A stretch of DNA of 64,000 nucleotides from Dendrobium chrysotoxum (lineage: Eukaryota; Streptophyta; Magnoliopsida; Asparagales; Orchidaceae). Where the stretch lies: positions 82,277,528 through 82,341,527 of the forward strand of contig CM034312.1 of NCBI GenBank assembly GCA_019925795.1, given 5' to 3'. Under the pieces are notes generated by a model. It searched no databases. It was given only the letters and a program-made list of their open reading frames with translations, and had not been told where the DNA came from. Within the stretch, counting starts at the first letter, position 1. Every line of letters begins with the position of its first letter. Made by a program: the position numbers and the translations under genes. Of this stretch, positions 1 to 13,400 are shown piece after piece.

Positions 1-238
1 ATAATGTTGCATCTTTAACTCTAGCAAACAATCCTATATTCCATGCTTAAACTAAACACATTGAAGTGGATTTCCACTTCATTTGAGATTGCATTAAAGC
101 AAATCATATTTCAGTTCAACATATTACCTCGCAAAATTAGCCGGCGGATATCTTCACCAAATTGCTATCTTCTCTCAGGTTTGGCCAATTGCTTCTCAAG
201 TTAACAGTTCAAGACCCACTGCTAACTTGAGGGGAGGT
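1..238 (+). mobile_element. Copia retrotransposon, decayed 3' end of pol (RNase H) and polypurine tract
   Basis: Translation reads through the last part of a Copia RNase H domain: the blocks TKHIEVDFHFI, ISVQHI and PADIFTK are the usual order and spacing at the end of Copia pol. In-frame stops after the first block, in the middle and before PADIFTK show it is dead. The coding end is followed by a purine tract (ttgaggggaggtg, about 227-239), the normal polypurine primer site just before a 3' LTR. The element enters from the left of the window, so its 5' part is not visible. Confidence 0.8.
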
Positions 239-525
239 GATATGTGATATGAGCAAGTGATAAGTATTGTTACATATTTTCCTTTCGGCTCTATGCCACT
301 ACCAGTGTATTCGCCGCCTTTTCTCTGCTGTTGCCTTGTCCTAGTTCTATCCTCACTGTTCGATGTCTGCTACGTTAATCTTAGCCATTGTTGCTTTAAC
401 TAACTGTCCCTCCTCCTAAATATATATGTAGGAGATCACTGTAGCTAAGAGATGAGATGAATACAATGGCTATTCACTAACCTTCTTACTATTGGAATCT
501 GTGAATGAATTACACTAAGTTGATT
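239..525 (+). mobile_element. Copia 3' LTR (right limit approximate)
   Basis: Begins directly after the polypurine tract and has the layout of a short Copia LTR, with an AT-rich tatatatgtagg stretch near 420 and then a run into low-complexity sequence. The right border is not certain because I see no clear target-site duplication. Confidence 0.5.
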
Positions 526-1584
526 GCATATTTCATCAAAATGAACCACACTTGATGCTTGTATGCCTCTGTTGAAATGTTCATAATCAAAATAATTCAT
601 ATATTTTTATTTTGTATTAGTTAGGTTACCCAACTAATGCAAAAAGTCAAAATCAACATGGAAGAGTATGTTCCATTATTGAGATGGCCTAATCGATTCG
701 TGCAACTTAGAACCATGATAATCAATTTAAGCAAAGACAAGTTGATATAAGAGAATGTAACTAGAATTGAGTGGATAAGTCAATTTAGATGAGGTTGCCA
801 ATTTCACATCAAGTGTATCCATAAGATCGCACTCATAAAATCTCATACTCATCAATTTCAATTTTGGAGGTGAAGAAAAAAGACTATATATACATATATA
901 TGCAATGAACATTGACAGTTAGAGAGCATCTATGCAAAATTGGAAAGAGAAATCAACCCCAATTGAGTCATTAGATATCTATGTGATGACAAAGCTGAGA
1001 TAAAGAAATAAGATGACAAATCAAAAATAGAAAGAGAAATCATCCCTTATGAAGTCGGTTGATATCTATATGATATGATAGTGAAATATGCAATGATGAC
1101 AATAGGACAACCATTAAATTGGTGAACTTGTATGAAATTCTTATATGACTTTTGTGTTGATCTTCTTTGCTATTTTATGTTCTTTTCTATGCTCAATGAT
1201 TTAGAGACCCACATATATTCATCTATTAAACTTTTAAGTATTTCAAAAAGGGGGGAACAATCATATTTTTCTAATAATTTTGTATTTTTCTTTATGCACT
1301 TAAAAGGCCTATATATAACATCTATCTATACTAGATAAAACCAAATAATTAATACTTGTCCAAATTAAATTAGGTGGCCCAACCATCATTTTAAATTATA
1401 ATTTTAATAATTCCAAACACTTCACAAACATAGTACAAGGCAATTAAAAAAAAACAAATAACATACTCATTTCCACTTCTCTCACAAAACAAAGAGAATA
1501 AAGATTAAAACTACATCACAATTTAGAGAGGAAAAAAATGGATCACGATATCCTCGCTAATTTTTTTTATAAGGATGAATCTTA
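526..1584. other. Intergenic, AT-rich, no gene seen
   Basis: Only short ORFs without recognisable domains. Two short near-repeats mention-worthy at about 940-1000 and 1020-1075 (variants of agagaaatca-ccc) suggest an old local duplication. Confidence 0.5.
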
Positions 1585-1702
1585 GGTTTTGTTTGGGACG
1601 GTTTTCTTATTGCTTCTTAAAGCAGCTTTTCAGTACAAAAATAAAAAAATTTGTGCTAAAAAGCTGCTTTAAGAAACAGTAAGAAAACCGTCCCAAACAA
1701 GC
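1585..1702. mobile_element. Foldback MITE, family F1 copy 1
   Basis: Two long arms pair with each other: the left arm gtttgggacggttttctta is matched by taagaaaaccgtcccaaac on the right, continuing through agcagctttt / aaaagctgct to a small AT-rich centre. Related foldbacks lie at 36297, 38046, 45414, 46869 and 59486, so this is a dispersed family. No coding capacity. Confidence 0.75.
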
Positions 1703-1938
1703 ATTAAAACCGCTCGAATTACTTTGAGATGAGCACAATACATTTTTTAATCGATAATATATATATTGCACTCATCTTAAAATAAATCCACAGATTTTTA
1801 GATTCATACTAACCAAACTTTGATGAGTACATTCTAATCCATTTTTTGTCCCATTTAAAACATCACAACATACAATAATAGGTCACATAAGGCAGAAGAA
1901 GCACCAAGTAACTTCATGGATAAAAGCCAAGTAGCCTG

Positions 1939-2990
1939 CTAATGCCTTCGCAGAGCAAGAGCAGACAGGGCAACCATCAGTATCAGTATCACTGTCCCAA
2001 CAAAGGAAGCTATTACTGCTCCACTAGATTGCTGGCAGAAGTCTTGAAACCTTATGCAGAAAGCAATCCAGTTGGCCTTTGAATTCCCCGTATGCGCCAA
2101 GTAGACAATAGCTGCAGCAGCTGACGCTCCGGCCATTGTTAAAGCCACAGCCAGCTGCAATTTTAAGAGAAATAGTTTAAAATAATCTCCAACTATTTGT
2201 ATATTGCTAATTTAGTCGTAAAATATCATATTTCTCTAATTTAATCTCTCGAATCTATAAAATTGATCTCAAATAGTCCCACAGGCAGGATTTGATGGAC
2301 ATTTAGATATAAAATTGAACCTAATTTAATCCATCGACTATATAAAATTAGCTCAAATTTAGTCCGCGAGAGACCATTTGTGCTCAACTTTACATGGTAG
2401 ATGGACTGAGTTTGGAAAATGCAATATTCTAGCACTAAATTGGACTTCTTATTTCTCTCTGTTTTAAATGAAGCTTACAACATCAAATGTGAGGAGGAAG
2501 AGCCTTGGACAAGTGAACAATGGCTTGATGATGCAAAAAATGGAGAAAGGAATAGAGAAAACAAGATATCCTGCCACAATACCATCAGCAACCACGAAAA
2601 ACCTGTACCAAAACCTCTGAACATGAGCTGAAATCCATTATGAAATAATCGCGATGAAAAGTATTAAGGAAATGATTACAACACATACGTCAAAGAAGGA
2701 AAGTCAGCAAAGTTGGCATAGAACTGATAGTCCTTAGTGAAGAATGGAAGCATCTCATTATCAGTTCCCATAGAGACTGCTGCTGAAACAAAAGCTGAAA
2801 TTGCGAGCAGCCTCAGGAAGAACTCGAAAACGGCTAAGCCCCTTTTCCACCCTCCAGGGGTCTTTATGTCTCTCCTTAGCTTGGTTAAGAGAAGTCTGTA
2901 TGGTGGAACAGTTTCTTTGGTTCTTGTATCAGTTTTCCCATCACCAATGTTGATTGAAGTGGAAGGAGCAGTAGCTTCAGTTGAGTTCAT
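1939..2990 (-). CDS. CASP-like protein (Casparian strip membrane domain), 3 exons, about 213 aa
   Basis: Four-pass plasma-membrane protein of the CASP/MARVEL-related family; CASPs scaffold lignin deposition in the endodermis, CASP-like members act elsewhere and this one's role is not known. Exons on the minus strand: 2990-2689, 2602-2479, 2154-1939; all introns are GT-AG and the phases agree. Exon 1 has a Ser/Thr-rich cytosolic start and TM1 around FEFFLRLLAISAF with the family's Arg; exon 2 carries TM2 (FVVADGIVAGYLVFSI) and the start of TM3; exon 3 carries the diagnostic AAAAIVYLAHTGN, the two-Cys extracellular loop (WIAFCIRFQDFC) and TM4, ending ALALRRH. The start codon at 2988-2990 is the first ATG in frame. 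Length fits the family (about 200 aa). Intron 2 (2155-2478) contains a common plant dispersed repeat of the 'aatttagtcc' type. Confidence 0.93.
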
Positions 2991-3402
2991 GGTCTGAGGA
3001 TTTTGGCTTAGGAGGTATGGAAGGATTGGAGATGGCTTAGTTTGTTGAGGGATTTGAAAGAAGAGGAAGGACTTATATAGAGGAAAAGGAACAGATAGGA
3101 ATCAGTGTGTTAGGTGCTTAGAAGGGATGGTGGTGCAGCTTAGGAAGCAGATGTGGGGATTTGGTTGTGAACCAATCCATTCTAATGAATAATAAAGTGA
3201 TCATGGCCTTATTTGTGAGTGAGAAGTAATACAGAATTATGATTTTGTAATTAGCTTATTTTAAGAAGGGCTAGGAAGATGACTGTTAGCTTTTATTTTT
3301 TTGGATTGAATCCCAACCGTCCAGTTTGAATCGAACACCTTTACAACAATAACTGTCTATGGAATTACTATTGATTTCTGCAAGCTGAAGATGAGTAACT
3401 AA
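2991..3402. promoter_or_regulatory. Upstream region of the CASP-like gene
   Basis: Holds the 5' leader and promoter of the minus-strand CASP-like gene. A purine-rich leader lies at 3035-3090 and a tatatag motif (minus strand ctatata) at about 3074-3080 could be a TATA element. No other gene seen. Confidence 0.35.
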
Positions 3403-3826
3403 GGGCATCTGCAACTGAAAAATCTATTTTTCAATTCAAAATATAGTACCAATTTTATCAAATAATAATTCATCTAATTTTATATTTATTTTCCTTTAAA
3501 TTTCTATGCAAATGTTATCTTAATTTATACATTAATATTATATTTTAATTATGCTATTACATTTTAAATTATTTTAAAAAAGTCTAATGTAAATAAATTA
3601 ATTACATAAAAAAATAAATATTATTAAAATTAGAAAATTAATAACATAAGTTAAACTAATATATTTAGAGTCAAAATCTTAAAATTTAATAATTTTAGAA
3701 TAATTTAATAATTAAAAAAAAATTATGAACAATATACCACCAATATTTACATCACACTATTCACAACCGAAAAAATGCAACTCTCAAAACTACAAGCAAT
3801 CATATCCAATTTGGCTGGAGATGCCC
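3403..3826. mobile_element. Tourist/Harbinger-like MITE with TAA target duplication
   Basis: A 424-bp, very AT-rich element with terminal inverted repeats gggcatct / agatgccc. It is flanked by the direct repeat TAA (3400-3402 and 3827-3829), the 3-bp target duplication typical of PIF/Harbinger elements. No ORF inside. Confidence 0.65.
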
Positions 3827-4458
3827 TAAGGAGTTGTTTGAAATCAATTTCTATTATCATTTTTTATTTTATTTATATTTAATATTCAGAAGAATTACAA
3901 TTTTTTTTAATAAATATTGTAAGAGAGAACAATGATGACCAATGTCGATGTTCTGATTGGTTTTCTTTAAAAGAAAAATAAAATAAAATATTAAAAAAAT
4001 ATTGACTATTTTAAATAATTTAATTTAATTTTGAAGTTAATAATAAAAATAAATAATAAGAAAAATAGAGGATTCAATTAAATAGTTGATAACTAACATA
4101 AAATTTATCGAACAATCATCACGAGACAAACCTGGTTAAAGAAGCATGCTTTACTGCATATAAATAAAAAATTAATAACTTGGTTCAATCATGTAGAGAA
4201 CTTCCACAACTATTAAGCATTGCAATCAACACTTCAATACAAAGATTGTAAATAGCACCCATGAATACACAAGTAGATGGCTACATAAAGAAGAAGAAAG
4301 AACTTTAACAGAAAATGGTATCATATTGATCACTAGTGTTGGCTATAAATGTTCTGTAACTTTATTTTACAGCTGCAGAAGAGAACTCAATGTGAAGTGC
4401 AAAAGCTGAATAACCAAAAACAAAAAAATGAAGAGAATTCTGCTATCAGAGAAACCTG
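3827..4458. other. AT-rich spacer downstream of ELM1
   Basis: Contains the presumed 3' UTR of the minus-strand ELM1 gene at its right edge; no other gene recognised. Confidence 0.5.
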
Positions 4459-7400
4459 CTACCGTCTTAAACTCCACCCTCGCTCTGCAAGAGCATCACG
4501 AACGCGCAAAGCAACCTCAGCAGCATCGTTAAGAGGAGGATAGCTCCAGAATTTTGATACCTAAGTCAGTCAAACATCACTTGGCTTCAAGCTCTAAATA
4601 GAATCAGATGAAAATGCGCAAAAACATAGTTAAAGGGGACTTACATCCTCCAGTCCTGTAAATGGCCTAACCAGACCCTTCTCACGCAACATCTTGTGGA
4701 AAGAAGAGAATTTCCAAGTGCAACGTTCCGCTCCAATCACATAAACAGGTTTCCTACAAGATCAATAACCACAAAAAATGAGCATCGGTAGGCACCTAAT
4801 GGACGCTGTGAATAGATTTCAGAGAGACCAAAATACCCTGTGCTACAAGCCTCGCTCAACATGCTTATAGAGTCAGCAGTTATGACAAAGGCATCGGCCC
4901 ATGCCAGATGTCCCATATGTGGGTTGGACCCTGCTAAAGCCACAATTTTGAGAAGGAAATCGAAGTCAAATATGAACAGCTGCAAACAAAGAGCATTGAC
5001 TAACCTTTTCCATCCCATACATAAACCTTGGGATCATCACCCAGTTCTCTCAATATAATGTCAGAAACCTACAGATGAACATGAAGACATATTTAGATCA
5101 ACTGGATTAGGCATAATAAAATAAGTACGAATTTTCAGTTCAAAGGGTGATGCCTTTTGAGGAGTTCGCCTAGAGAAAGAAATTCTGACACTTCCACAGA
5201 AGGGCAAGACATTGTGTAGTGAACCTGCTAATTGTATAGCCAGGTCTGCACCATATCGACAATGTCCTATAATACAAATTTCAAAACATTTTTTAGTTGG
5301 CGAAATTTTCAGCATCATGATTCATTTACAAAGGGAAAGTAAAAGAAATCATGCTATCAACATTTTAAAAGAAAAAGTGCCTTATCAGATTAGATCCTTC
5401 AATCAAGGCATGGTAAAATGTTATGCTACAAGAGTCGAGCTTCATGATAGCTGGTCATGGAAAAAAATCATTCTATCGGGATTTGATTTTATGTTAAATA
5501 TAGTGCAGTTTCGTATTGATAAAACATCAGCCATTTGTATGATTTAGGGTAATCTTATAGAAAGCCTGTACTGCTATAAAGAATGGTCAATGGTGAGTCT
5601 GGCCTGCCTGCCTTTTTCTAATTTTCTAATTGTTCCCTTTATCCATCATGATTGTGGTAATATAAACATCAACAACTATTGCCGATAGAAAGTTATAATG
5701 CCATATGGCTCAACATTGCACCCTACATTTCTCAGCAACAGCAACAAGGGAAGAATAATACGAATGGGAGAGCTATACAAAATGATGAGCATGACATGTG
5801 GCTGAATCTGCTCCAGCCAAGCTTGGCAAAATACTACGACTTCCACCACAATCATAGGCATGTCTATGAGGCCCATCATCACCTCAAAGAGGAGATAAAG
5901 AAGCTCATCCACCAAGGCCAACTTGATCAGAATCCTCGTATAAAGACTGATTCCTCTGGGGGGCCAAAACCACCCAAGGAGGGCAGAAAATGATGGGCAA
6001 GATCAAAACCATTACTAAAAGTCCCATCCCCTCAAGAAAAATTTTCCACATTACTCCCCAAAGAGTTGACACCAAAAAGGTTTACTATCAATTCCATTAG
6101 TTGTAACGACTTGGGCCTCAAAGGGGTACAAACTTTACATCAGGATCCGATGGTAATCAATGCCAAGATTAGGAAACTGTGCTTCAATGTCAAGAGGATT
6201 CTAGTAGATATTGGGAGTTATGACAACATCCTTTTCTTTCTCAGATTCCACAGGCCTTACAAAAAGCATACTCCAGCCTAAAATTGGACCTTTGATAATT
6301 GTTTGATGAATGCCAAAGGTATCATCACACCTCGCAAGTTTCCCTGGCAAGCCACATACACCATCCAGTTTGTGATGGTCTAATAGGAGTCAGCATACAA
6401 ATGCAACCTTAGGTAGACCACTACAGTTTGTATTTGGTGTAGTTGCATTCAGTCACACTAAAACTCAAGTTTCTGCCAATTAGTAATAAATTGGTAAATG
6501 AAACCAACAAACAAGCCACTCCTGCTACCTCCACCAATCCTAATTGTACCCAATGATAACCTTCGATATTGACAATGTAAATTTCTGAAGCGAGAGCACC
6601 CTTCATAACGCCTCCCTTGTCAAAGAGGTTATTCACCTCAATAGTTAATTTACAAATGAAGTATTCTAAATAAAAGCATGCTTCTTTATTCTACCATTAT
6701 ATCTTTATATAATTTAGGTAATAAATAAAACTGCATCACTTTCAAGAAGCTCTTAGGCCTTAGCCAGCATAAGACTTAGGGCAATTAAGGAAACACCCAT
6801 TTGCACGAAGACATGTCCAAAACATCAAGACAGATGATCCCAACTTTAGTAGGCCGGGTGTCCATCCAAAATTGAACTTCAATGGGGAATGTCAAAATTG
6901 ATGTCCAAAGCAGTGGTTGTGGCTTAAAAGGGATAGCGACAAAATCATCTTCTTTCAAAGACTCCCACAGACAAATGGTGAATGACGAAAAAAGAATGTT
7001 TATTTTCAAACCTCATAATGATCCGTTAGGCCCATATTGCAACATCTTCATACAATCTCTACAATATCAAATTCAACTTCAACTTCCTGATCATGTCACA
7101 TGTCAATCCCTAAAAGGTCAGATCAATCCTACGAGAAATTGATCTTCTCAATCCCAATTTAAGTTGTAAGCATCTATGCCATGATTTAATAAGGATTCAA
7201 TTAGTTCCTTAGTGGAACTGATTTATCCTCCCCTATAATAGACTATAGTCGTCAAGTAAAATTCCAACCGTCTGAACGGATGGTCATGAAATAGTATCAA
7301 GTTGGATTTCATTTTCTAGATAGAATCAAAACACCAATTTCTAAAATGATAGGATCAGTCTTAGGGGCTGTTTGGCGCCAAGTAGGATAATTAATAATAA

Positions 7401-10400
7401 TTAGGCCTGTAAATCCAAATTTAGTAAACCCTAAGGGCGTTAGATCCTAAAAACTATTTGGTATGACATATGCTAAATCCTAATAAATCCTGAGAAACTA
7501 TTTGGCAACATAATCCTGATTCAAGGATTGGGTTCATTTACAAATTAAATTTAATGTGCTTTGAATTTAATTTATTTTTTAACTATGAGCTAGCTTAATT
7601 ATTATTAATTATCAAATTAGAAGCTAGCTTAATTATTTTTAATTAGCAAATTAGAAGCTAGTTTAATTATTTTTAATTAGCAAATTAGAAGCTAGTTTAA
7701 TTATTAATTACTTATTATATTATGATAGGAAATACTTGAGTTCGCAAGCAACCCTAACAAGAAATTGATAAAAACAGTGAGAAGACACAAGAAAAGAATG
7801 AAACAACTCAAAAAAAATAGTACTTTTATTAAATGACTCAAAGCAAAGCAAACATAAAGCAAAGATACAATTGATCCTCTATTCGAGAGGAGGATCTTTC
7901 TCTCCCAATCTAGACACTAGGTCTAGAGCCCACAACTCCCAAGAGACTCCAAGAGATCACAAATTTAAGCATGCCCCTCCCTAACCCCCTCATGCCCTTT
8001 TAAATAGCCCTCTCCACCTTCTTAAAATTTTCACATCCTTAAAAACTTCCTAATATAAGATATTATTTATTTAATACAAAAGATATCAAATCTTTTTAAT
8101 TAATTAAATACACTTTCCTTATTGGCTTGCCGCCTCCCTCTCTCTCTTTTCTTTTTGCCGCCAAAGTGGGTCCCACCCTTAGGTGAGGCGGTTTGAACCG
8201 CCTCTTGTAGAAAAAGGCCAGCCCATGTGGGGCCGGCTTGGCGGTTTCCTGCACCGACCTAACATATTACTAATTAATAAATCAAACCAATTGATTCAAT
8301 TTAATTTAATCATTTGATTTATCCTAAATTGAGCCAAATTAAACTCTACTTAGCTTAATTAGTCCACCTGATGCAACCCTTGCTCAAATTGAGTTCAAAT
8401 AGGGTCCATTTAACATATCCAATTCAACCCACACCCAATAGAGCTTTTAATACAATGCCTTGGCCTTCTAAGGCCTTTCCAAATCACGATTATCAAACCC
8501 AAAGGCAGAGAATGCAGAGGACAAGCAGTTGTCGAACCCATGAACCTATCCCTTGCCTTTTTCCTCGAGTGACTACTCGTCCCATAACATTCGATGCCTT
8601 CAAGTGTAGGGAAATCACATCCAAGCCGTCACCTTGCAATTGCTTAGGGGCACGATCAACTTTTTCGATCTTGTCCTAGCTTGTATACCTGGATCGGCGA
8701 TGACGATGGTAGCTCGCTCGCTGCATAAGTAGTCATCTTCGCCTCCTCCTTTAAGACGGGAACTAGCTCGCTCGTAAGGCCGTAAATCCTGTAGTCCATA
8801 AATCAGTAAATCTGCCAAACGACATGATTTACTAAACAAAAAACTATTTGGCATTTACTACAAGCTCGAAAACTATTTGGTAGGATTTACCATAAATCCG
8901 GCATAAATCCTACTACAAATCCAATACCAAACAACCCCTTGGAAGGATTTTGTCCTCAATTCTCTATGCTTACGCAACAACTTGACGAAGGACAAATTAG
9001 TCCTCCACAAACTCAAACTTTTTCTTTAGCTGTGCATGAAGAAAATGATTGCTATGAACAACATACCATAAAGAAATCTAATGATTTCAAATCATTTCAA
9101 ATCATATATATATAATAACTTGTATTTATTTTAATATTCGAAGATATGTTTTCAATTTATTGGAATTTATGTTATGCAAAATTTTATCATATATCTCCTT
9201 TACAAATGATTGTTTTATGCCATTCAATTTTCTAGACATTCTCCCATCAATTCTTCCAAATTTTCATGTAGTTTATCCATTGATATAAAGAGGGCATGCA
9301 ATTTGCCACAAAAAGAAGGCTCTTATGCATAATAATCGGCATAAAAGTGGTTAATGGCTCTTGGATCAACTTTGAAAGTGGTTAATGCCTCTTGGATCAA
9401 CTTTGATATTCATTCAACTATAAGATAGCCATCAGTAATAATCTTTATCAAGGCTTACCATAGTACCATGCGCATCTTTGCCCTTATAGTTTTGCTGGAA
9501 CGACAATGAATTTCCCAGTAAAACTTTTTTCTTCTAATAATAGATCAGATTAGTTATCTCAATGGAGGTTTCACTTCTTAAGCTAATTCAGTAACACTAG
9601 GTTATGACGTAGAAAAAAATTAATGATTTATACAACAAAGAAGATTCCAGCGCTACGAAAAATCATGGAAAACTAAGAAAAAGTAGTAACATCATAATCT
9701 TCTAATGGAGTGTACAGTAGCCTCATCATGAGTACGGCATTAAGCATGGCAACAATAACAATTGGTCAATAATACTTATCTTAGTTATGCCTCCGTAGGT
9801 ACTTACTATTAAATTATTATTATTACTTATTGTTTGACACATTGAAGAATATAATTGTGAAGTACCTGATGAATTTATGATGTACTTAATGAATCTGTTC
9901 ACACTCTATTTCCCAGAACCTAATATGAAGTACAATACTATCAATGCTAAAGTCTCAAGCTTCAGAAAGAAAAAAGGAAAGAATATGATTTAGACGTAGG
10001 AAAGGAAATTCAAAACTTAAACATGGCAGATAGTCACAATAGAATTCACAATAAGTCAGAAGTTTAGGAGAATCTAAATACTTATTACAGTGACAGCTTT
10101 CAGTTTTTTGGATTAACATTGATATCTTTCTAGTAAGTCGCCATACAATAGACGCAAATATGATCTAAGCTTCGAATTCAGCATGCCAAATTGCCAACAT
10201 TCATATTGAGCAGTTGGGTAAAATTAAGTGCATGGCATATAACTGTTTAGCACCAGTCAATAGCTCTCTACTAAAATGAGAAACAGCTAACCGAACAAAA
10301 ATTACTTGTTGGTCCTCCAATGTTAACCACAATCAAGGGTTTTGGTAAAGGTGCTAGCTCGTCATGCCATTCAGAAGCAGCAATTCTCAGCGCAGCAGAA

Positions 10401-13400
10401 TCAGCCATGTGCAATGCACCCAATGTAACAACCTTTAAGCAAAATAACAAAGCATAAGAAATTTAGCACGAAAGAGATTACTTAAATGATTAAAAATGCA
10501 GAGAAGCATTACAGTGCTCAGGTGGAGGAAGACGAAATGAAGAAAGAAACATACCACATTACGGCCAGGAGGTTCACGAGGAGTTATCCATCTCCGCAAT
10601 AACCGAGGAATCTCTTGCTTTCCTTGAGGGGTTAGAGCATGATAATCATGTTGAGGGGTTACAACTAAGTCGAACCTATCCAAACGAGATCTAGGATGTT
10701 GTATCTAGGAAAAAGAACCACACGATGAAAGAGTCAATGGCATGAAAGAAAAAAAAATATCACATAAAAGAGAATAATGCATGAATAAATCACCCGATAA
10801 TGCAAACATCACAAACATAATAGCATGAAAAGATTGAAATGGAATGAGTGTTTACAAATTTAAATTAAATGGAACGACTGTACTAAAAATTCAGATTAAA
10901 ATGGAATGATTGTGTTAAAAATCAGAATTAAGTGGAATTATTGTGTTAAAATTCATATACCTGAATTACGAAAACATTTTGGGGAGCCAATCGTTTTATT
11001 GAAGCAGCTATAGATGCAGTATCCCATCCAGAAGCAACAACTAAAAGGAGCCCTTCCCTAAAATAAAGTTCAGTTGTCTCTATCAGGGGCATAGATTCAT
11101 AATGAATTTTGAGAATATTTTCAGAACTTGTAAAACGTAACACAATTATGCTAATTGCAGAGAGAAACTAATTTTATCCATATTATAAATAGAACAACTG
11201 AGCATTGTAACTCAAAGGCATGGCATAACCCCCAAAAAAGATTAAAAGTTATAACATCATACCTAAGGAAACTTAATCACATTAACAGGTTTATGTAAGT
11301 GATTGCCTTTGAACAAATCTAGTCAGAAGGTCACCAAAAAGAGTAAGTGAATTAGCCGACTTCAAATAGTACATCATCATCAATAATCTTATCCAAACTA
11401 CTTGAGGTCAGCTTCATAAATCTTCATATTTCATTCATTTTAATGCTACTCTAGCAGGTCCATTTGAACAACTTCAATAAAAGTTACTTTAAGTCCACCA
11501 GTTTTCTTTCCTAAACAATTGAAACCAATTTTATTTAGTCGACCAATACAAAATTCTAGATACATCCTCTGCAACAATAGATCAAACTACCTTCAGCTAT
11601 TAGTATGAATCTTCTATGGAACTCTGAGCATTTCAGATTCTACAACTGTACTTAAAATGCAATATGTGAATGGTAACTTATGCTGGTGGTGGTGCATATA
11701 AATTTAGTGTTGGTAGATAATTGCTTTTTGGGAGAGTAGAGGTTTCCTTTATGAACCTTGTGTGGGGAGTCACTTTTAGTTGCTTATTATCATTTTTCCC
11801 TCTCGCATTAATATGGGTTAGCTATCATCAGATAGGAGAAATTATTGACCTTATGAGCCTAAATATACTATGATACATTCTAGATTGACTCATTAGTGAT
11901 TTGATGAAAACAAATTGTTTGGTGGTATCTAATAAATTTCTAAGTGATTGAAAAGTTTATTAATCAAGGATCAACCATGAAGATGATGGTCCACCTGCTA
12001 AGCGGGCATGAATCTCTTGCCATCTGGAGATCAATTTCAATAGGGCAATTCAAGAAGATAGGCCTAAAGCTTGTGATTCAAGGCCTATTCCTTATTATAG
12101 GGTGTTTGGTTATTCATCGTATTGATTGACATAGAGAAGCATAAGTCACATGACTCAAGTTGTTGAAACACATAATCAATGCTTAAAAGTCTATTATAAT
12201 TATAAATATTTAAATACATAGCCTATATTCACCATGCATAAAACAGACTTAAGCATGACCATGTAAGACTCATTAATTCCCTATGTTAAGACCTAACATT
12301 TACATTTACATTACCATAATAACAACCTCATGTGCCCGCGATCCACCTTTGACCATAACATTAATGGCCTGTTGACCAAATTGGATGGTTATTGGAATCC
12401 ATGGAGGGCTATTTTATCCCAGCTTACTTAGGCATCCTTTCTATCTAAACGCAACCATTTTGACTTGTTAATGGATGTTGCAGAGTAGGTTGATTGCTTA
12501 AAAGTTTTATTGAATTGGAGAGGGCATGTTCTTAGATCATTCCCTTAAACCCGTTGTGATCCAAGCATTCTCCCTTAACCTCATGTTGTGTTTTTGCTCT
12601 TTGTATTGGGCTATGTATGTAAGAGTTGAGTGTTATCATTCTTTGTATATGTTGAAGGAGAAGAATATTTTAGCGTCTTATTCATAGAGAAACACCACAT
12701 AAGTAAAATGTTCAAAGGAACACCAAATTAATGAGAGTAATGTACACCACTCATCAAAGATTATTTACTTTTAAAAAATAGATTTTATTATCTAACACTC
12801 CTCCTCAAGCTAGAGCATAATATCAACTAGGTTCAACTTGTCATACAACTCAACAAATTGCTCCAATGATCAATCCTCAAACGATCATACAATCACGCCA
12901 TTATCTCAGCACATGCCTTAAGCATAGTCAATATATTTTCATTGCTTTCAAGAAGCTCTTAACTTTGTATGAGACTGGTGGGCTATAAGGAACTTCTCTT
13001 TTGCATAGGAATGACAAGAATGTCAAGATCGATACCCTTGAATTTAGCAACCTAATATTATAAACTTAGTAAAAAAACTCCAAGATTACTTCTTAAATGT
13101 AGACCTAAGAAGGTATCCACATTAATTTCCAGGGAGTGGTGTTGGTTAAAGGGGATCTTGTCTGAATACATACAAGGGCGAGTGACACAAAAAAAAATCA
13201 ACTTTATAATGATTTGTCAAGATCCATATCTATCACCCGTCTTCAAATATCTCAATTTAGACTTGTGCTCCCTAAGTAGGGTCTCACATCTACTCGAAAG
13301 GTTCATATTAATCCACTGATGATTTCAACTCAACATCAACACATATGCATTTGTGTTGTGGTGTGATCTTGATTTTATGCCTTTGCACTATGTCTCGACC

